The notes below the pieces were generated by a model, which was given only the letters and a program-made list of their open reading frames with translations, searched no databases and was not told the origin of the DNA. Below, in pieces: positions 25,248 through 33,921 of a stretch of DNA of 64,000 bases (position 1 is its first letter; each line of letters opens with the position of its first letter). The DNA lies in contig NZ_AYPQ01000007.1 of the NCBI RefSeq assembly GCF_000633635.1, positions 50-64,049 of the forward strand. Direction: 5' to 3'. Made by a program: the position numbers and the translations under genes. The DNA is from Enterococcus crotali. GTDB taxonomy: Bacteria; Bacillota; Bacilli; Lactobacillales; Enterococcaceae.

Positions 25248-25991
25248 ATGACATTAACACCAAATTATTTAGAAGACCGTATTTGCCTAAACGTCTTGGC
25301 CAACTCAGTAGAAAATGCGAAAGACTGTTATGAAGCAGCCGAAGGTCATATCGTTTTAGGTGTTTTATCTAAAAACTACTCAACCGATGAAGCGGCAATC
25401 GAAGATATGAAAAAATATGCAGCAGAAACCAACAATGCGTTATCTGTGGGCTTAGGTGCAGGTGATCCAAATCAAAGTCAAATGGTATCAAGAATTTCAA
25501 AAGAGTTGCAACCTCAACATGTCAACCAAGTTTTTACAGGTGTAGGCACCTCTCGTGCATTACTAGGTCAAGATGAAACGATCGTCAATGGTTTAGTCTC
25601 ACCAACTGGTAAAGTCGGCATCGTCAATATTGCGACAGGTCCGTTAAGCTCACAAACACCAGCAGGCGAAGTGACGATCGAAACAGCCATTCGTTTATTA
25701 CAAGACATGGGCGGCAGCTCGATAAAGTTCTTCCCAATGAAAGGCTTAGCACACATTGAAGAATACAAAGCAGTCGCTGAAGCTTGTGCTAAATATGATT
25801 TTTATCTAGAACCAACTGGCGGTATCGATTTAGAAAACTTTGAAGAAATCGTGCAAATTGCTGTGGATGCAGGCGTTAAAAAGATTATCCCTCATGTGTA
25901 CAGTTCAATCATCGATTCTGAAACAGGCGATACAAGACCAGCAGATGTGAAAACACTACTTGGTATGATGAAAAATACATTGAAAAAATAA
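25248..25991 (+). CDS. dgaF: KDGP aldolase family protein, DagF/DgaF type (EF_0839/AHA_3917 family)
   Basis: The 247-residue protein is the class I aldolase partner of DgaE: it should cleave 2-keto-3-deoxy-6-phosphogluconate to pyruvate and glyceraldehyde-3-phosphate. Visible blocks are YEAAEGHIVLGVLSKNYST, VFTGVGTSRALLGQ and MGGSSIKFFPMKGL, where the Lys in SIKFFPMKG is a likely Schiff-base lysine, then PTGGIDLENFEEIV. AGCAGGAGTG precedes the ATG. It follows DgaE by 27 bases. The tandem 120-bp repeat begins at its stop codon. Confidence 0.9.
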   Translation: MTLTPNYLEDRICLNVLANSVENAKDCYEAAEGHIVLGVLSKNYSTDEAAIEDMKKYAAETNNALSVGLGAGDPNQSQMVSRISKELQPQHVNQVFTGVGTSRALLGQDETIVNGLVSPTGKVGIVNIATGPLSSQTPAGEVTIETAIRLLQDMGGSSIKFFPMKGLAHIEEYKAVAEACAKYDFYLEPTGGIDLENFEEIVQIAVDAGVKKIIPHVYSSIIDSETGDTRPADVKTLLGMMKNTLKK

Positions 25992-26105
25992 AAGCTGAGC
26001 GAACTCGCCCAGAGCTGACAGAAAAATAGGAAAATATGATTAAGGCGCTTTATGCCTTACTCAAGTTTTATCTTTTTTCCGAAGAGATAGTTCGTGAAGC
26101 TAGAC
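25986..26105 (-). repeat. Dispersed intergenic repeat, tandem copy 1
   Basis: This is the first of two directly adjacent 120-bp units. Read on the minus strand it starts TCTAGCTTCACGAACTATC, contains TTCGGAAAAAAGATAAAAC, a hairpin GAGTAAGGC/GCCTTA, ATTTTCCTATTTTTCTGTCA and ends GAGTTCGCTCAGCTTTT. The ends are partly complementary (AGCTGAGCGAACT and AGTTCGTGAAGCT), so the unit folds into a hairpin. It begins inside the aldolase stop region. Confidence 0.8.
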
Positions 26106-26225
26106 AAATAAAAGCTGAGCGAACTCGTCCAGAGCTGACAGAAAAATAGGAAAATATGACTAAGGCGCTTTATGCCTTACTCATGTTTTATCTTTTTTCC
26201 GAAGGGTTAGTTCGTGAAGCTAGAT
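26106..26225 (-). repeat. Dispersed intergenic repeat, tandem copy 2
   Basis: This is the second unit, in register with the first at a period of exactly 120 bases and with only about six differences (for example CGCCCAG/CGTCCAG and GAGAT/GGGTT). Both arms of the hairpin are kept. It ends 14 bases before the KDG kinase start codon. Confidence 0.8.
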
Positions 26226-26239
26226 AATAGGTAGGGATC

Positions 26240-27253
26240 ATGATGAAAATTGCAGCTTTTGGTGAAATAATGATGCGTTTAACGCCACCGGAATATCTAA
26301 TGTTGGAACAAACAAAGGAATTACGGTTAGATTTTACAGGTACAGGTGTAAATATTTTAAGTAATTTAGCTCATTTTGGCTGTCAAACAAGCTTAATCAC
26401 GAATGTGCCGGATAATCGACTAGGCGAAGCTGCCAAAGCAAGCATTCGTCAGTTGGGGATTCAAGATCATTGGATTGGGAACGCTGGGGATCATATCGGC
26501 TCTTATTTCGCTGAAATGGGTTTTGGCCCAAGACCAACACAAGTAACGTACCAAAATCGCCGTAATAGCTCATTTGGTGTGAGTGATGCTAATAGCTATG
26601 ATTTCGATGCATTTTTAGCTGAAACGGATTTAGTGCATATCTGTGGGATTTCATTGAGCTTAACTCAAGAAACACGAGATGCAGCATTTACTTTAGCTAA
26701 AAAAGCACATGCTATGGGAAAAAAAGTTTGCTTTGATTTTAATTTTCGCCCTAGTTTAAATGAAGCTAATGGTGTTTCGTTTATGAAAGAACAATATGAA
26801 AAAATGCTTCCATATTGTGATTTAGTGTTTGGTAGTCAGCGTGATTTAACGGATCTATTAGGAATGGTGCTTGATAGCGCATTGGATTCTTCTAAACAAT
26901 TTGAAGAATTAGTTCATCGCTTTATGAAGCAATACCAAATCGAAGAATTCGCTGGAACGATTCGCCAAGGTGAAGGAGACAAACATTATTTGACGGGTTT
27001 TCTTTTTGATAAGGAAAATAGTGTAAAAGCAGCACCGCGGGAAATCGTTAATTTAGATCGAATCGGTGCAGGAGATGGCTATGCCGCTGGAATATTGCTT
27101 GGTTATAGCGAAGCTTGGTCGCTGCTGGAGACAGTTGAATTTGCCACAGCTAATGGTGTTTTGGCGCATACAATTCAAGGGGATGTGCCGCTTACAACAC
27201 GCAAGCAAGTCAGACATATCATGGAGCAGCCGACAGTTGATTTGATTCGCTAA
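26240..27253 (+). CDS. kdgK: PfkB-family sugar kinase, probable 2-keto-3-deoxygluconate kinase
   Basis: The 337-residue kinase has the PfkB N-terminal substrate region (FGEIMMRLTPPEYLMLEQ; TGTGVNILSNLAHFG) and the C-terminal signature DRIGAGDGYAAGILLG with catalytic Asp279. KDG kinases phosphorylate 2-keto-3-deoxygluconate to KDGP, which feeds the aldolase just upstream. GGTAGGGATC precedes ATGATG. A strong terminator follows, so this is the last gene of the sugar-acid operon, separated from the aldolase only by the two repeat units. Confidence 0.88.
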   Translation: MMKIAAFGEIMMRLTPPEYLMLEQTKELRLDFTGTGVNILSNLAHFGCQTSLITNVPDNRLGEAAKASIRQLGIQDHWIGNAGDHIGSYFAEMGFGPRPTQVTYQNRRNSSFGVSDANSYDFDAFLAETDLVHICGISLSLTQETRDAAFTLAKKAHAMGKKVCFDFNFRPSLNEANGVSFMKEQYEKMLPYCDLVFGSQRDLTDLLGMVLDSALDSSKQFEELVHRFMKQYQIEEFAGTIRQGEGDKHYLTGFLFDKENSVKAAPREIVNLDRIGAGDGYAAGILLGYSEAWSLLETVEFATANGVLAHTIQGDVPLTTRKQVRHIMEQPTVDLIR

Positions 27254-27257
27254 ATGA

Positions 27258-27316
27258 AAGATTAGAATGAAAAAGTATAAATGCGTTTATACTACTTTCG
27301 TTCTAGTCTTTTTTTC
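27258..27316 (+). terminator. Intrinsic terminator after the KDG kinase
   Basis: A long stem runs from GATTAGAA...AGTATAAA (27260-27281) through loop TGCG to TTTATACTA...TTCTAGTC, then seven T. It closes the 15435-27253 operon. Confidence 0.9.
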
Positions 27317-27450
27317 ATTATAATGAGTATAGGTAAGGAATTTAGCGTAACCATTTACGTGGCTCAGATTAATTGGTATGCTTAGGAAGTATCAGCTAGC
27401 ATTTACATGTTATTTTATAGATAAAAGTCTGTTTACAGGAGGAGATCAAC

Positions 27451-28460
27451 GTGACCGATGAAAATATTTGGAAAGCACTAGATGATGATGTTTTGAAAGA
27501 TAGTATTCGAAAACGGCCAGGTATGTACATTGGTGGGATTGGTCCTACTGGTTTAGAAAGCATGCTACTACAAGTGCTAGACCATTTATTGCAGTTAGCA
27601 GTTGATCTAAAGCAGGCAGAACTATCAATCGAATTATCAGAAAAGCAATTTATTTTTTCCTTTTTCAGTAAAAAAGGATTTCTCTTAGATAAAAGTCCGG
27701 AAGAACAGTACACTCCCCCTTATCTTTTTCTTTCTGTCGTCAATGCTTTATCAGAGCAGTTGGGTTTTGGAGTAGAAAAATTAGGCAAGCGGACCATTCA
27801 GATCTATCAGAATGGTCAGTTGAACAAAAAAGCCTTGATTCCTTCAGAAGATGAAGGACAAAGAATTGAATTGGCCTTTACGCCAGATGAAACATTATTC
27901 GGCAATAAGCATTATCATACTTTATTTTATTTAACCGTTGTCAGGAATTGGCGCTGTTGAACAGCGGGTTGACGATTTCGCTGACAGATGGGAAAAAACA
28001 GAAAAATTATTTTCACTACGAGCAAGGACTGGTTGAATACATTTTCCAAAAAGATGATAGCATCACGCGAAACGGCCAGCCGTTAATCATTAATACAGTT
28101 AGTGAAGGCGTTACGATTCAAGCGGTGATTTCAAAAAATGGCTCTACTAGCATCAAAGATAGCTTTGTCAATGGACATTTACCAGCAGACGGCGGGACAC
28201 ATCTCGATGGGTTTATTCAAGGAACAGTCGATGCGATCAATCAGTTTTTAGAGGAAACAAACCGATTAAAATATCTAACGACCGATAATTTTTCTGAACG
28301 TTTTGACGTTGTTCTATCAATTAAAGTCAAACGCCCAAGGTACACTGGCGCTGTCAAAAAGAAAATCAGAAATCCTGAGCTGTATAAAATCGTTAAAGAA
28401 GCTGTATTTACTGATGTATCGATCTTTTTGAAACGACATCCGGCTTGGTATTTAAGCTAA
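27451..28460 (+). pseudogene. GyrB/ParE-like GHKL protein without TOPRIM, frameshifted
   Basis: The joined product of about 337 residues resembles the N-terminal ATPase and transducer domains of type II topoisomerase B subunits: IRKRPGMYIGGIGPTGLE near residue 15, then ELALLNSGLTISLTDG, and a transducer-like LPADGGTHLDGFIQGTVDAI. The TOPRIM domain is absent. The Mg/ATP motif E-VDNSID-A is replaced by LDHLLQLAVDL and no DNGRGIP motif is seen, so ATPase activity is doubtful. The two frames join near 27940-27950, where one base is missing (VVR then ELALLN). GTG at 27451 follows GGAGGAG. Function unknown. Confidence 0.78.
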
Positions 28461-28485
28461 GTATGCAGTGCTGAAAGGAAAAAAC

Positions 28486-28932
28486 ATGAAAATTTTTATT
28501 GATGGTGATGGTTCACCAGTTAAAGATAGTGCAATTGAAATCGCCCTTATGTATTCAATCGATGTTGTGATTGTCACAAGTATTGATCATTATTCGTTGA
28601 AAGAATATCCTGAACTGGTTTCTTTTGTTTATGTAGATAAAGGGGCTGACGCGGCTGATTATAAAATTGTTCAATTGATTAAAAACAATGACATTTTAGT
28701 GACGCAAGATTATGGATTAGCGTCCTTGGTTCTGCCAAAGGGTGTTCGAGTTTTGCATCAACTAGGTTATGAATATACAGGTGAAAATATGGACGGTTTG
28801 TTGGAGCAACGTTATTTTAGTGCAAAGGTTCGAAAAAGTGGCGGACGCACAAAAGGGCCAAAAGCCTTTACACAAGCAGATCGAGAAAAGTTTAAAGTAA
28901 AACTTGTTGAATTGATCGAAGCAACACGTTAG
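28486..28932 (+). CDS. YaiI/YqxD family DUF188 protein
   Basis: The 148-residue protein matches the DUF188 family, which has a PIN-like/NYN-like fold: MKIFIDGDGSPVKDSAIEIA with an acidic cluster at the start, VDKGADAADYKIVQLIKNND and VTQDYGLASLVLPKG in the middle, and a basic RKSGGRTKGPKAFTQADR segment near the end. A nuclease activity is conceivable but unproven. AAAGGAAAAAAC precedes the ATG at 28486, preferred to the in-frame GTG at 28468. A terminator follows. Confidence 0.87.
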   Translation: MKIFIDGDGSPVKDSAIEIALMYSIDVVIVTSIDHYSLKEYPELVSFVYVDKGADAADYKIVQLIKNNDILVTQDYGLASLVLPKGVRVLHQLGYEYTGENMDGLLEQRYFSAKVRKSGGRTKGPKAFTQADREKFKVKLVELIEATR

Positions 28933-28958
28933 CCAATCTGTATCAATGATCGTTCTAT

Positions 28959-28992
28959 AATAAGACATCCTTACTTGAATGTCTTATTTTTG
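28959..28992 (+). terminator. Intrinsic terminator after the DUF188 gene
   Basis: AATAAGACAT (28959-28968) pairs with ATGTCTTATT (28979-28988) and is followed by a T run. Confidence 0.85.
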
Positions 28993-29154
28993 TATTCAGC
29001 TGAGTAAATAAAAATAGTCATCAAGTTGGCTAGAATAGCATTACTAAAATTTTTTACCTTATTTCGTGATTTGTTTCTATTCGGACTAACGCTTTTATGC
29101 TAAAATATGAAAGAGCTATTTTGAATATCCCTGTTGGAGGCAATCATAAAAATT

Positions 29155-29275
29155 ATCTAGCTTCAAGAGCTAACCTTTCGGGAAAAAGATAAATCCTGAA
29201 TGTGAAAAGGGCATCACAGTCATGATTTCCTATTTTCCAGTCAAGGTTAAATGAGCTCTTTCAGCTTTAAAAATT
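29155..29275 (+). repeat. Dispersed intergenic repeat, full copy before ddl
   Basis: The element begins TCTAGCTTCAAGAGCTAACC, has TTTCGGGAAAAAGATAAATC, GTCATGATTTCCTATTTTCC with AGTCAAG, and ends GAGCTCTTTCAGCTTTAAAA. It is the same family as the minus-strand units at 25986-26225. It lies in the 5' leader of ddl and stops immediately before the AGGAGG ribosome site, as at 17690 and 18213. Confidence 0.75.
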
Positions 29276-29289
29276 AGGAGGAAAAGCAT

Positions 29290-30366
29290 TTGAAGATTAT
29301 TTTGCTATATGGTGGGAGAAGTGAAGAACATGATGTTTCTATATTATCTGCCTATTCCGTTTTAAATGCGATTTATTATAATTACTATCAAGTCCAGCTG
29401 GTCTTTATTAGTAAAGAAGGACAATGGGTCAAAGGCCCGATTTTGTCAGAGAAACCTGAAAGTAAGGACATTCTTAAGCTAACTTGGTCTGATGATGGGG
29501 AAATAGATAAATGGGGCGAATTTACTGGTAAATTGATCCAACCTTGTGATATTCAAGAAGAAGAAGCTATCGTTTTTCCGGTCTTACATGGGCCTAACGG
29601 TGAAGATGGCACGATCCAAGGCTTTTTAGAAACTATCGGGATGCCTTATGTGGGAGCCGGTGTCTTGGCAAGTGCTAATGCAATGGACAAGATCATGACA
29701 AAATATCTATTACAAACAGCAGGTATTCCTCAAGTGCCATTTGTACCAGTCTTAAAAAGTGATTGGAAAGAAAATCCTAAGAAAGTATTTGAGCAATGTG
29801 AAGGTTCATTGATTTATCCAGTCTTTGTCAAACCAGCTAATATGGGTTCTAGTGTTGGAATCAGCAAAGCTGAAAATCGTGAAGAGCTGCAACACGCTTT
29901 AGAAGAAGCCTACCGCTATGATTCTAGAGCGATCGTTGAACAAGGGATCGAAGCACGTGAAATCGAAGTAGCGATTTTAGGTAATGAGGACGTCAGAACA
30001 ACATTACCAGGTGAGATTGTTAAAGATGTTGAATTTTATGATTACAATTCAAAATATATCGATAATCAAATTACGATGAAAATTCCAGCGGAAGTGCCGG
30101 AAGAAGTGCATCAAAAGGCACAGGAATTTGCTAAAAAAGCTTATACTATTTTAGATGGCAGTGGTTTAAGTCGTTGCGATTTCTTCTTAACTAGTAAAAA
30201 TGAGTTGTTCTTAAATGAGCTAAATACAATGCCTGGTTTTACAGAATTTAGCATGTATCCATTATTATGGGAAAATATGGGCTTGAAATACAGCGATTTG
30301 ATTGAAGAATTGATCCAATTAGCTTTAAATCGTTTCAAACAAAGACAAAGTTTTTACGAAAGATAA
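29290..30366 (+). CDS. ddl: D-alanine--D-alanine ligase
   Basis: The 358-residue ATP-grasp ligase joins two D-alanines for peptidoglycan precursors. It starts MKIILLYGGRSEEHDVS (TTG start at 29290 after AGGAGG), has the signature HGPNGEDGTIQGFLE, KPANMGSSVGISKA (ATP grasp), EFYDYNSKYID (omega loop with the Tyr/Lys-Tyr pattern of D-Ala-D-Ala ligases rather than D-Ala-D-Lac enzymes) and FLNELNTMPGFTEFSMYP. The length is about ten residues above the usual because of a basic tail (FKQRQSFYER). murF follows after a terminator-like hairpin. Confidence 0.95.
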   Translation: MKIILLYGGRSEEHDVSILSAYSVLNAIYYNYYQVQLVFISKEGQWVKGPILSEKPESKDILKLTWSDDGEIDKWGEFTGKLIQPCDIQEEEAIVFPVLHGPNGEDGTIQGFLETIGMPYVGAGVLASANAMDKIMTKYLLQTAGIPQVPFVPVLKSDWKENPKKVFEQCEGSLIYPVFVKPANMGSSVGISKAENREELQHALEEAYRYDSRAIVEQGIEAREIEVAILGNEDVRTTLPGEIVKDVEFYDYNSKYIDNQITMKIPAEVPEEVHQKAQEFAKKAYTILDGSGLSRCDFFLTSKNELFLNELNTMPGFTEFSMYPLLWENMGLKYSDLIEELIQLALNRFKQRQSFYER

Positions 30367-30372
30367 AACACT

Positions 30373-30420
30373 AAAAGGGAGGAGACAAAACGTAGCTGGT
30401 TTTGTTTCAGCCCTTTTATA
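30373..30420 (+). terminator. Hairpin between ddl and murF
   Basis: AAAAGGG plus GACAAAAC pairs with GTTTTGTTTC and CCCTTTT around loop GTAGCTG, with a short internal mismatch. The trailing sequence is T/A-rich rather than a pure T tract, so it may be a partial terminator. Confidence 0.65.
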
Positions 30421-30477
30421 TATGATCTGTTGTTTAAAAGAGCTATAAGTTTAAAGCAAATTTAAGGAGAGAGACTG

Positions 30478-31845
30478 ATGAAACTAACTTTTTGGGAAGT
30501 AGCCAAAGCAGTACAAGCCACAAATGATTGGAAACAGTGGACAGATTTTGAATTGACAGGTATCGAATTTGATAGCCGATTGATTACACCAAGGAATCTT
30601 TTTGTTCCGTTAAAAGGTGAAAATGATGGCCATTCGTTTATCAAAAGTGCCGTAGATAAAGGGGCACAAGCTGCGTTTTGGAGCTCAAAAAATGCGGCTC
30701 CCGAACAACTACCAATCTTACAAGTAGCGGATACGTTGAAAGCGATGCAAGACTTGGCTGTCTATTATCTAAAGAAAATGCAGCCAACAGTGATCGCAAT
30801 TACTGGAAGCAATGGTAAAACAACAACGAAGGATATGACCGAAGCCGTTTTAGCTCAACAGTTTAAAACGTATAAAACCCAAGGAAATTACAATAACGAC
30901 ATTGGCTTGCCGTATACTATTTTACATATGCCAAATGATACAGAAAAGCTGATTTTAGAAATGGGGATGGATCATGCTGATGAGATTGATTTTTTATCGA
31001 AATTGGCTCAGCCAGAGGTAGCTGCAATTACAATGATCGGTGAGGCTCATATAGAAAATCTCGGATCAAGAGCAGGAATTGCACAAGCAAAGATGGAAAT
31101 CACTTCAGGACTCACTGAAAATGGTTTGCTGATCATTCCAGCAGACGAACCTTTGCTCTTGCCTTTAATTAAGGAAGTGCCGCAAACAATCAAAACATTC
31201 GGCTTAGATCACGCGGACTGTAAAGCTACGATCATTGAAGCACAAAAAGAATATACAACATTTAAAATCAGTGGATCAGATACGTTGTTTACGATCCCAG
31301 TTCCAGGTAAATACAATGTTGGCAACGCCTTGATTGCAATTACTATTGGTCAATGGTTTAATCTTACGGAAGAAAAAATCCAAGCCGGGTTAGCTGATTT
31401 TCAATTAACTAAAAATCGGACTGAATGGCTAAGAACTAGCTCAGAGATCGAGCTTCTAAGTGATGTCTATAATGCCAATCCAACGGCAATGAATCTAGTA
31501 CTGGATAGCTTCAGCCAGATGCCTACCCAAGGAAAACGAGTAGCGGTTTTAGGGGATATGCTTGAATTAGGTCCAGATTCAGCTAAGATGCATGCCTCTG
31601 TCAGTGAGCATTTAAACCCCTCTGAGGTCATAGAAGTTGTATTGTATGGAGAGCAGATGCAGGCTTTGTATGATGCACTAACGAAAAAATATCAAGAAAG
31701 TCATATTCACTACTTTAAAAAAGAAGAGAAAGAAAGCTTGATCCATACCATACAATCGATTCTAAAACCTAAAGATATGGTTGTTTTAAAAGCAAGTAAT
31801 GGCATGGGTTTAAATGAAGTTGTTACGAAACTTCTCGAAATGTAG
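30478..31845 (+). CDS. murF: UDP-N-acetylmuramoyl-tripeptide--D-alanyl-D-alanine ligase
   Basis: The 455-residue Mur ligase adds the D-Ala-D-Ala made by Ddl to UDP-MurNAc-tripeptide. It shows the N-terminal substrate domain (FDSRLITPRNLFVPLKGENDG), the P-loop TGSNGKTTTKDM (about residue 109), the Mur ligase LEMGMDHADEI and YNVGNALIAI blocks and the C-terminal domain with YNANPTAMNLVLDSF and LGDMLELG. The length is normal. AAGGAGAG precedes the ATG. It is in the same direction as ddl and cshA. Confidence 0.95.
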   Translation: MKLTFWEVAKAVQATNDWKQWTDFELTGIEFDSRLITPRNLFVPLKGENDGHSFIKSAVDKGAQAAFWSSKNAAPEQLPILQVADTLKAMQDLAVYYLKKMQPTVIAITGSNGKTTTKDMTEAVLAQQFKTYKTQGNYNNDIGLPYTILHMPNDTEKLILEMGMDHADEIDFLSKLAQPEVAAITMIGEAHIENLGSRAGIAQAKMEITSGLTENGLLIIPADEPLLLPLIKEVPQTIKTFGLDHADCKATIIEAQKEYTTFKISGSDTLFTIPVPGKYNVGNALIAITIGQWFNLTEEKIQAGLADFQLTKNRTEWLRTSSEIELLSDVYNANPTAMNLVLDSFSQMPTQGKRVAVLGDMLELGPDSAKMHASVSEHLNPSEVIEVVLYGEQMQALYDALTKKYQESHIHYFKKEEKESLIHTIQSILKPKDMVVLKASNGMGLNEVVTKLLEM

Positions 31846-31861
31846 CGAGCTTTCATAAAAC

Positions 31862-31890
31862 TTGCTGAAAATATAAAACTATGCTAAAAT
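31862..31890 (+). promoter_or_regulatory. Promoter of cshA with long leader
   Basis: TTGCTG (31862-31867), a 17-base spacer and TAAAAT (31885-31890), with a TG one base before the -10 (extended -10), make a convincing sigma-A promoter about 290 bases upstream of the cshA start codon. Confidence 0.65.
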
Positions 31891-31896
31891 AACCTA

Positions 31897-32181
31897 TTGC
31901 CGGAAGATCGAAGTAGATAAATCGAAAGTACCTATTGAAGATACTTTTCTATCATATAAAGATTAAAAAAGCTGAACGAACTCGTTTGGCTTTTCTAGTG
32001 CCTGTAGCTTCATAAGGTGGATTTTTCGGTAACACTAATGAGAAAATAAGCAAAACCTATGTTGAAAGGTTACTGATTCCATGAACATTTTCGAAGTTAG
32101 TGAAAGTCAAATCACCTGTAACATCATTTTTAGAAGAAAAAAATTTTCTTCTGCAACAAACACTATTTAGGAGGATATCAT
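31897..32181 (+). promoter_or_regulatory. Long structured 5' leader of cshA
   Basis: About 285 bases separate the predicted start of transcription from the cshA TTG codon. They include hairpins at about 31927-31947 (AAGTA...TACTT) and 31975-31999 (AAAAGC...CGAACTCGTT...GCTTTT, terminator-like). The second also matches one end of the dispersed repeat (AAAGCTGAACGAACTCG). Long leaders are common in cold-induced RNA helicase genes. Regulation is inferred, not shown. Confidence 0.5.
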
Positions 32182-33729
32182 TTGAAATTTAAAGAACTAG
32201 GCTTAGAACCAGACTTATTGGCATCGATCGAGCGCTCAGGATTTGAAGAAGCAACACCAATCCAGGAGGAAACAATCCCTCTAGCATTACAAGGAAAAGA
32301 CGTAATTGGACAAGCACAAACAGGAACTGGTAAAACAGCTGCTTTTGGTCTTCCAATGTTACAAAAAATCGATACATCAAAACGTATGTTACAAGGGATC
32401 GTTATTGCTCCAACTCGTGAGTTAGCAATCCAAACGCAAGAAGAATTATACCGTTTAGGCCGCGATAAAAAAATTCGTGTGCAAGCAGTATACGGCGGAG
32501 CAGACATTAGTCGCCAAATCCGTGGACTAAAAGAAAATCCACATGTGGTTGTCGGAACACCTGGACGTTTATTAGATCATATCAATCGTCGTACACTAAA
32601 ACTAGATACAATTGAAACGTTAGTTTTAGATGAAGCAGATGAAATGTTGAACATGGGATTCTTAGAAGATATCGAAAAAATCATCTCTAAAATTCCGTCA
32701 ACTCGTCAAACATTGCTATTTTCAGCAACAATGCCGCCAGCAATCAAAAACATTGGCGTGAAATTCATGAAAGAACCAGAACACGTGAAAATCAAAGCGA
32801 AAGAAATGACAGCTGATTTGATCGATCAATACTACGTACGCTCAAAAGATTTCGAAAAATTCGATATCATGACTCGTTTACTTGACGTTCAAACACCGGA
32901 GCTAACAATTGTTTTTGGTCGTACTAAACGTCGTGTAGATGAATTAGCACGCGGCCTAGAAGCACGCGGATACAAAGCTGAAGGAATTCATGGTGATTTA
33001 TCACAGCAAAAACGTATGAGCGTTTTACGTTCATTCAAGAGCGGTAACTTAGATATTTTAGTTGCAACAGACGTAGCAGCTCGTGGACTAGATATTTCAG
33101 GTGTTACACACGTATATAACTACGATATCCCACAAGATCCAGAAAGCTATGTTCACCGTATCGGCCGTACTGGTCGTGCTGGTAAAGGCGGAATGTCAGT
33201 GACTTTCGTTACACCAAACGAAATGGGCTACTTGCATGTCATCGAAGAATTAACGAAAAAACGCATGACACCATTACGTCCACCAAGTGAACAAGAAGCG
33301 TTCAAAGGACAATTAGGAGCAGCGCTTGAAACGGTTGAAGAAAAATTAGCAGAAAATGGTCTAGAAAATTACTTACCTTCTGCTGAAAGTCTTTTAGAAA
33401 AATATTCTGCTGAAGATTTAGCAGCATTATTACTAAAAACAATTTCCAAAGACCCATCAGATGCTGTACCAGTGAAAATTACACCGGAACGTCCATTACC
33501 ATCAAATAAAAAAGGCTTCAATAAAAATAATCGCAGCGGTGGCGGTGGAAATAGCCGTAACCGTAATAAAAACGGTGGCGGCGGTTACCGTGGCAACAAA
33601 AATAACAAAGGTACTGGAGCTGGCGGCAGTGGAAACGGCGGCGGTTACAATAAGAGCAAAGACAATCGTTCAGCAAAACGTCACAACGATAAAAAACGTA
33701 GCTTTGTTATTAGAGACAACTCAAATTAA
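32182..33729 (+). CDS. cshA: DEAD-box RNA helicase CshA
   Basis: The 515-residue helicase has all core motifs: Q motif ([16 protein letters not shown]), motif I AQTGTGKT, Ia [28 protein letters not shown] region [25 protein letters not shown] and [12 protein letters not shown]. After about residue 360 comes the CshA C-terminal region, ending in a Gly/Asn/Arg-rich tail typical of RNA-binding extensions. It unwinds RNA in ribosome assembly and mRNA decay, especially in the cold. It uses a TTG start at 32182 after GGAGG. Confidence 0.95.
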   Translation: MKFKELGLEPDLLASIERSGFEEATPIQEETIPLALQGKDVIGQAQTGTGKTAAFGLPMLQKIDTSKRMLQGIVIAPTRELAIQTQEELYRLGRDKKIRVQAVYGGADISRQIRGLKENPHVVVGTPGRLLDHINRRTLKLDTIETLVLDEADEMLNMGFLEDIEKIISKIPSTRQTLLFSATMPPAIKNIGVKFMKEPEHVKIKAKEMTADLIDQYYVRSKDFEKFDIMTRLLDVQTPELTIVFGRTKRRVDELARGLEARGYKAEGIHGDLSQQKRMSVLRSFKSGNLDILVATDVAARGLDISGVTHVYNYDIPQDPESYVHRIGRTGRAGKGGMSVTFVTPNEMGYLHVIEELTKKRMTPLRPPSEQEAFKGQLGAALETVEEKLAENGLENYLPSAESLLEKYSAEDLAALLLKTISKDPSDAVPVKITPERPLPSNKKGFNKNNRSGGGGNSRNRNKNGGGGYRGNKNNKGTGAGGSGNGGGYNKSKDNRSAKRHNDKKRSFVIRDNSN

Positions 33730-33794
33730 TAAATCTATAGATAGTAGCAATGAAAAGTAATTGGTTTTCGTTTTACTAATAATTGGATTTTAAG

Positions 33795-33836
33795 AGGGGA
33801 AACAAAGCTTTTATGCTTTGTTTTCCCTTCTTTTAT
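33795..33836 (+). terminator. Intrinsic terminator after cshA
   Basis: GGGGAAACAAAGC (33796-33808) pairs with GCTTTGTTTTCCC (33815-33827) and is followed by a pyrimidine-rich TTCTTTT. Confidence 0.88.
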
Positions 33837-33921
33837 TAATTTTTACATTATTATGTGGAAAAATTGTTAAAATTTGATAGAATAAGAGTAATTTATAAAA
33901 TAAAGGAGAGGGCTTGAAAGA

